Shown in pieces: positions 5,064 to 8,232 of a stretch of 8,232 nucleotides of DNA (its first letter is position 1; every line of letters begins with the position of its first letter). The translations under genes were made by a program, and so were the position numbers. This DNA is from Chloroflexota bacterium. GTDB lineage: Bacteria; Chloroflexota; UBA6077; FW602-bin22; JACPQP01. Location of the stretch: NCBI GenBank assembly GCA_016190465.1, contig JACPQP010000078.1, forward strand, positions 1 through 8,232. Reading direction: 5' to 3'. The notes below the pieces were generated by a model. The model was given only the letters and a program-made list of their open reading frames with translations. It had not been told where the DNA came from and made no database searches.

Positions 5064-7031
5064 TCACCGATCTGGGACCAGTGTAGCAGATGCCACCCCC
5101 AAATGCAATCGGGCTTCGTCACCCCACCCGGTGGACCCGTCTCCTCCGCCCGGCTGATCGCCTCCAGTCGCCGCCGGAACCGGCAGGGCCCTGGGCTGCT
5201 CCTCTTCCTCTTCGCGCTTCTTCTGCTCCCTGGCGCTCTCAGCCTCGATCGTCACCTTAGAGGCCAGACGCCGGGCGTACATCCCGGCGGCCAGTCCGGA
5301 CTGCGAGCAGATCTCCAGGACCTGATCCCCCGTGAGGTCCGAGTGCTGCAACAGCCCCTCGGCGAGGGCCGCCACCGCGTCGCGGTGCTGCTCCATCGTC
5401 GCCTTCACCAGCGCGAACTGCTCGTTCAGCAGCCTGTCGGCGGCCTTCTTCATCTCGGGCGTCGGCCCGTTGAGAGTGATGGCCGACAGGAACGTTCCGC
5501 CCATGCCATAGACGCCCATGTACCCGAGCGCGGCGTGGGTTGCCTGCTGGAGATCGCTGACCACACCGCTCAGCTCCGTGCCCAGGAAGAGCTGCTCGGC
5601 GGCGCGGGAGGCAAGCGTGACCTGGATCTCCGCCAGGAGCTCTTCTCGCGTCATCGTGTGGATCTCTTCCTTTGGCTTGGGCGCGGCGAAACCGAGCGCG
5701 GTACCGTGACGCACGATCGTCACGTGGCTCACCCGCAAGCGCTCGAGCAGAACGAACATCGCGAAGGCGTGCCCGGCCTCGTGGTAGGCCAGGCGACGGC
5801 GATCTTCCGCGGTCATCGTCGGGATCGGCTGCGCCAGACCGAACTCGTGGGTCTCGCGGGCCCGGCTGAAGTCATCGTAGGTCAGCACGTCGCGCCCATC
5901 GAAGTGGGCGACGATCAGCGCCTCGTTGACCACGTGCTTGATCGCGACCGGCGTGTAGCTGATCGTGTCGTGGACCATCTTGTCGAGCGGCAGGTTGGGG
6001 TCGTGGTTCACCTTCGAGAGGTAGTACTCCAGGATCTCGCGCCGGCCGTCGGCGGAGGGGAGGTCGACCGTGACCTTGCGGTCGAACCGGCCGGGTCGCA
6101 GCAGCGCGAGGTCGAGCGCATCGGGAGCGTTCGTCGCGCCCATCGTCAGCACGACGGGGATCTCCGCCTTGCCCTTCTTCATGCCGAGCGACCGCAGCAG
6201 CTTGGCCCGCCAGGAGTCGTCCCGCGGCAGCGGATCCATCTCGTTGAGGAGCTGGTTGAGGGCGCCCGAGCCGCCGCCCATCATCATGCCGCCGAGGCCC
6301 ATTCCCTGCCCCTGCCGCATGCGGGAAGCGCCAATCGCGTCGATCTCATCGATGAACAGGATGCAGGCACCGTACTCGCCGGCCAGCTTGCGGGCCTTGC
6401 GGTACAGGGACCACACCCGGAGCACGTCCATGCCCCAGAACATTCCCTGGATGCTGGGGGCCGAGAGGTAGCCGAACGGCACGCCGGCCTCGGTCGAGAT
6501 CGCCTGGGCCAGGTACGACTTGCCCGTGCCGGGCGGCCCCACCAGGAGAAGGCCGCGGACGGGCACGCCGCCGGCCATCTTGAACCGCTTGACTTCGTGA
6601 AGCAGCCGGACGACGCGGCTCGCGGATTCGAGCACCTCGGGGTTGCCCTTGTAGTCCTTGAAGCCAACGCCGGTCTCGCCGGGCATCACCCAGTAGACCC
6701 GCGGGCGGCCCAGGAACCAGAAGATGGCGACGAACTGGATGATCATGAAGAGGATGGCGAAGGCGAGCTGGAACGCCAGCATGCCAATCTGGATGATCAC
6801 GCTGCCCGGGTTCTCTTGCCAGGCCCCGGCCAGCCCCACGCTGGCCTGCCCGAGGCCCTGCATCGTCGCCGGCCCCAGAAACAGCACAAAAAGCGTCAGA
6901 AAGACGATCCGCTTCCAGTAGCGGACATACCACCGGCGACGGAGCTGCTTCCATCGCGCGCCGGCGTACTCGAACAACTCGTCGTCCGTCATCTGCCGGA
7001 CGGGTTTGGTTTCCGTGGTGGCGTTATTCAT
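5064..7031 (-). CDS. Divergent FtsH-type membrane AAA+ zinc metalloprotease
   Basis: This 655-residue protein has the FtsH order: membrane anchor, AAA+ ATPase, M41 peptidase. Two hydrophobic segments (about 42-56 and 78-107) flank a loop of only about 20 residues, whereas typical FtsH has an external domain of about 70 residues. Walker A is GPPGTGKS at 165-172, Walker B ILFIDEID at 224-231, with the pore-loop-like MFWG at 197-200, sensor N301, and arginine fingers R312 and R315 in LRPGRFDR. The zinc site HEAGH (417-421) and the likely third ligand D493 in SDLQQAT are intact, so proteolysis is expected. Odd points: a Met/Gly-rich loop at 239-256 replaces the usual DEREQT segment, and there are about 20 extra residues near 268-290 before the sensor strand. 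A charged E/K-rich stretch (597-612) and a low-complexity tail close the protein. It probably degrades membrane or misfolded proteins with ATP. The ATG is preceded by GGAGG four bases upstream. It is probably not the housekeeping FtsH; hence no symbol. Confidence 0.9.
   Translation of the reverse strand: MNNATTETKPVRQMTDDELFEYAGARWKQLRRRWYVRYWKRIVFLTLFVLFLGPATMQGLGQASVGLAGAWQENPGSVIIQIGMLAFQLAFAILFMIIQFVAIFWFLGRPRVYWVMPGETGVGFKDYKGNPEVLESASRVVRLLHEVKRFKMAGGVPVRGLLLVGPPGTGKSYLAQAISTEAGVPFGYLSAPSIQGMFWGMDVLRVWSLYRKARKLAGEYGACILFIDEIDAIGASRMRQGQGMGLGGMMMGGGSGALNQLLNEMDPLPRDDSWRAKLLRSLGMKKGKAEIPVVLTMGATNAPDALDLALLRPGRFDRKVTVDLPSADGRREILEYYLSKVNHDPNLPLDKMVHDTISYTPVAIKHVVNEALIVAHFDGRDVLTYDDFSRARETHEFGLAQPIPTMTAEDRRRLAYHEAGHAFAMFVLLERLRVSHVTIVRHGTALGFAAPKPKEEIHTMTREELLAEIQVTLASRAAEQLFLGTELSGVVSDLQQATHAALGYMGVYGMGGTFLSAITLNGPTPEMKKAADRLLNEQFALVKATMEQHRDAVAALAEGLLQHSDLTGDQVLEICSQSGLAAGMYARRLASKVTIEAESAREQKKREEEEEQPRALPVPAATGGDQPGGGDGSTGWGDEARLHLGVASATLVPDR
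5080..5108 (-). promoter_or_regulatory. Candidate promoter for tatA inside the ftsH-like 3' end
   Basis: On the minus strand, TTGCAT (5108-5103), a 17-base spacer and the extended -10 element TGCTACACT (TACACT at 5085-5080) are arranged like a sigma70 promoter. Predicted transcription starts near 5073, about 75 bases before the tatA ATG. The codons across this stretch (CAT, TTG, GCA, TCT, GCT, ACA) are much more AT-rich at third positions than the rest of the gene. That fits a regulatory signal imposed on a non-conserved protein tail. Confidence 0.42.
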
Positions 7032-7166
7032 CGCGCCTCCGTCCCTTCCCGAGTGGGACCTCTCCCCCCTGCCCGCCGTTCCTGAACCCTGCCCGACGCG
7101 GGGAGGGGGGTGACGGTGCCTCCCTCTCCGTGTCGGAGAGGGGGGTAGGGGGTGAGGTCCGGTTTC
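7032..7166. repeat. Spacer with two related hairpin units (Chloroflexota-type intergenic repeat)
   Basis: Two homologous hairpins lie 35 bases apart. Unit A at 7087-7107 has arms CCCTGCCCG and CGGGGAGGG with loop ACG and one mismatch. Unit B at 7122-7142 has arms CCCTCTCCG and CGGAGAGGG with loop TGT and is perfect. The units differ in the arms at positions that largely keep the stem. Each is followed by a G-rich GGGTGA/GGGTAG run. Read through on the minus strand, one frame gives TPYPPLRHGEGG, a string familiar from false ORFs over dispersed repeats in Chloroflexota genomes. A further small inverted repeat GTCCC/GGGAC (7041-7059) precedes the ftsH-like ribosome site. No promoter or T-run was found. 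Confidence 0.65.
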
Positions 7167-8048
7167 TCAGTCCAATCCCAATAGCTTGCGGGCGCAGGCC
7201 CGCACCCGCGCGGAGTGGTCATACTCGAACGCCCGCCGGGCCAGGCCCCGCGCGGCCTCGACGCCGGTCGCCATCGCGCCCACCAGTGCAAGCTCACGCA
7301 GTGGAGCAAACTCCTCCCGCTCATACGAGTCTTCGAGATCGTCGAACGCCTCGGGCATCGCCAGCTCGCGCAGCCCGATCAGCGCGGTCCGGCGCGTCTG
7401 CCAGTCTTCCGCGCTCAAGTGCTCGCGCAGCCGCTGGAGGAGGCGTTGGCGAGCCTCCGGCTCCCCCAGCGTGAGCAGTTTGGCGACCTCCACCCGCAGC
7501 AGCGGATCCGGGGCGTCCAGGTTCACCAGCAACCAGTCGACGACGGTCGGCGATGGCCGAATCCGCAGGCGATACAGCCCGGCCACCGCCTCCAGGCGGG
7601 CATCGGGGTCGCCGCTGCCGAGCGCCCGGGTGAACCTTCGCGTCGCCTCCCGGATCGCTCGATCGACCACCCCGCGCGCCTGCTCGCCCAGCACCCGCAA
7701 TGCCAGGAGCCGGATCTCCTGGCCCGAAGCGGCGCCCGCCACCTGGGCCAGCGCGCGAGCGATGGCGATCTCGTCCGGTGAGACGTCGGTCTGCGCCAGC
7801 GCCCGTGCCGCCGCGGTGCGAACCTGCGGCGACTCGTCGCCCAGCGCCTTCACCAGCGCGCCGGCGGCGCGCTCGCCCCCCAGTTGTCCGAGGGCCTCGG
7901 CCGCCGCGACCCGAACGTCGACCCGCTCGTCGCCGAATTGCCACGATTGCGGCGACGCGATCCCCAGCGCCGCGTACACCAGCCGCGCAATCACGATCCG
8001 CGGGCCCAGGAGCGGCACATCGCCCACCAGCGCCGCGAGGTGCGGCAC
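7167..8048 (-). CDS. HEAT-repeat protein, part downstream of an in-frame stop
   Basis: The 293 residues consist of alpha-helical HEAT/Armadillo-like repeats. Clear units occur near 43-72 (VRVAAAEALGQLGG), 74-102 (VRTAAARALAQ), 109-140, 147-179 (RLEAVAGLYRL), 182-212 (LRVEVAKLLTLGEPEAR) and 216-250, with a last helix pair to the end. Such repeats serve as protein-binding scaffolds or, in the related PBS-lyase type, in bilin attachment; no catalytic motif or membrane segment is visible. The listed GTG start at 8048 is the first start codon after a TAG at 8060-8058 in the same frame. It has no good ribosome site. The reading frame continues above the stop with matching HEAT sequence to an ATG at 8219, so this is probably the larger part of one broken or recoded gene. 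The partner of the protein is unknown. Confidence 0.75.
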   Translation of the reverse strand: MPHLAALVGDVPLLGPRIVIARLVYAALGIASPQSWQFGDERVDVRVAAAEALGQLGGERAAGALVKALGDESPQVRTAAARALAQTDVSPDEIAIARALAQVAGAASGQEIRLLALRVLGEQARGVVDRAIREATRRFTRALGSGDPDARLEAVAGLYRLRIRPSPTVVDWLLVNLDAPDPLLRVEVAKLLTLGEPEARQRLLQRLREHLSAEDWQTRRTALIGLRELAMPEAFDDLEDSYEREEFAPLRELALVGAMATGVEAARGLARRAFEYDHSARVRACARKLLGLD

Positions 8049-8057
8049 CGCGCGTGG

Positions 8058-8219
8058 CTACTCACTCTCCCCGAGCCGTCGGACGGCGTCGATCCGCGCC
8101 GTCGGCGACGAGCTCCGCAAGGCGGCCACCCGCCATTGCAGCCACGGGCCCGCTCCTGAAGGCGGACGGCGCTCCGGCGGGACTTCTCCACCGGATTCCT
8201 GCCGTGACGAGTGACGCAT
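8058..8219 (-). pseudogene. N-terminal piece of the same HEAT-repeat gene, ending at an in-frame amber codon
   Basis: A 53-codon reading frame begins at the ATG 8219, with AGGAA at 8230-8226 six bases upstream, and ends at TAG 8060-8058. Its last residues, ARIDAVRRLGESE, are the first half of a HEAT repeat. The second half, PRAVPHLAALVGD, continues directly after the stop in the same frame, and the usual repeat consensus has an acidic residue where the TAG stands. This points to a nonsense mutation (for example GAG to TAG), a sequencing error, or stop-codon read-through. The first ~25 residues are polar and Arg/Pro/Gly-rich and look disordered. The frame is open to the window edge, so an earlier start cannot be excluded. 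Confidence 0.7.
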
Positions 8220-8232
8220 CACTGATTCCTGA

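Noticed and set aside
4875..7085. A 736-codon open frame on the plus strand over the ftsH-like gene
   Set aside because: The protein is His/Arg/Gly-rich with no domain, and it overlaps the complete FtsH-like coding region and part of tatA. Its length is explained by GC-rich codon bias.
7122..7142. The perfect hairpin as a rho-independent terminator for the HEAT gene
   Set aside because: On the minus strand the stem is followed by AGGCACCG rather than a T-run, so canonical intrinsic termination is not supported.
7028..7324. A 98-codon minus-strand frame crossing the HEAT-gene end and the spacer
   Set aside because: It reads through the hairpin repeats (TPYPPLRHGEGG) and out of frame through the HEAT gene. 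It is a false ORF over repeats.

Overview
The window is very GC-rich bacterial DNA in which every supportable gene lies on the minus strand, so transcription runs from high to low coordinates. The best guess for the source is Chloroflexota, possibly Thermomicrobia-like. The grounds are the extreme GC, G/C-rich third codon positions, a Uma2-family gene start, a divergent FtsH, and intergenic hairpins of the kind that translate as 'TPYPPLRHGEG'. This assignment is inference; no rRNA or marker gene is present.

Layout in order of transcription. (1) 8219-7167 is a HEAT-repeat gene broken by an in-frame TAG at 8060-8058, leaving a 53-codon upstream piece and a 293-codon downstream piece. (2) 7166-7032 is a 135-base spacer with two related hairpin units. 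(3) 7031-5064 encodes a divergent FtsH-type membrane AAA+ zinc metalloprotease with a very short extracytoplasmic loop. (4) 4999-4796 is tatA, with a candidate promoter inside the 3' end of the ftsH-like gene and a 12-base palindrome in the leader, followed by a convincing intrinsic terminator. (5) 4795-4527 is a spacer crowded with inverted repeats, including two diverged copies of one hairpin. (6) 4526-3291 is moeA. (7) 3285-142 is a 1047-residue protein with an N-terminal GNAT acetyltransferase domain fused to about 850-900 residues of beta-rich sequence. It starts 5 bases after the moeA stop, from a GTG whose Shine-Dalgarno sequence lies in the end of moeA. (8) 53-1 is the first 18 codons of a Uma2-family protein, preceded by a sigma70-like promoter.

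The parts connect loosely. MoeA completes the molybdenum cofactor and TatA exports folded proteins, often cofactor-loaded molybdoenzymes, but no molybdoenzyme is visible here. The FtsH-like protease is likely membrane quality control. moeA and the GNAT fusion are almost certainly co-transcribed and probably translationally coupled, although their functional link is unknown. The points most worth a second look are the nonsense codon in the HEAT gene, the GNAT/beta-domain fusion, the unusual FtsH-like protein, and the two structured spacers.
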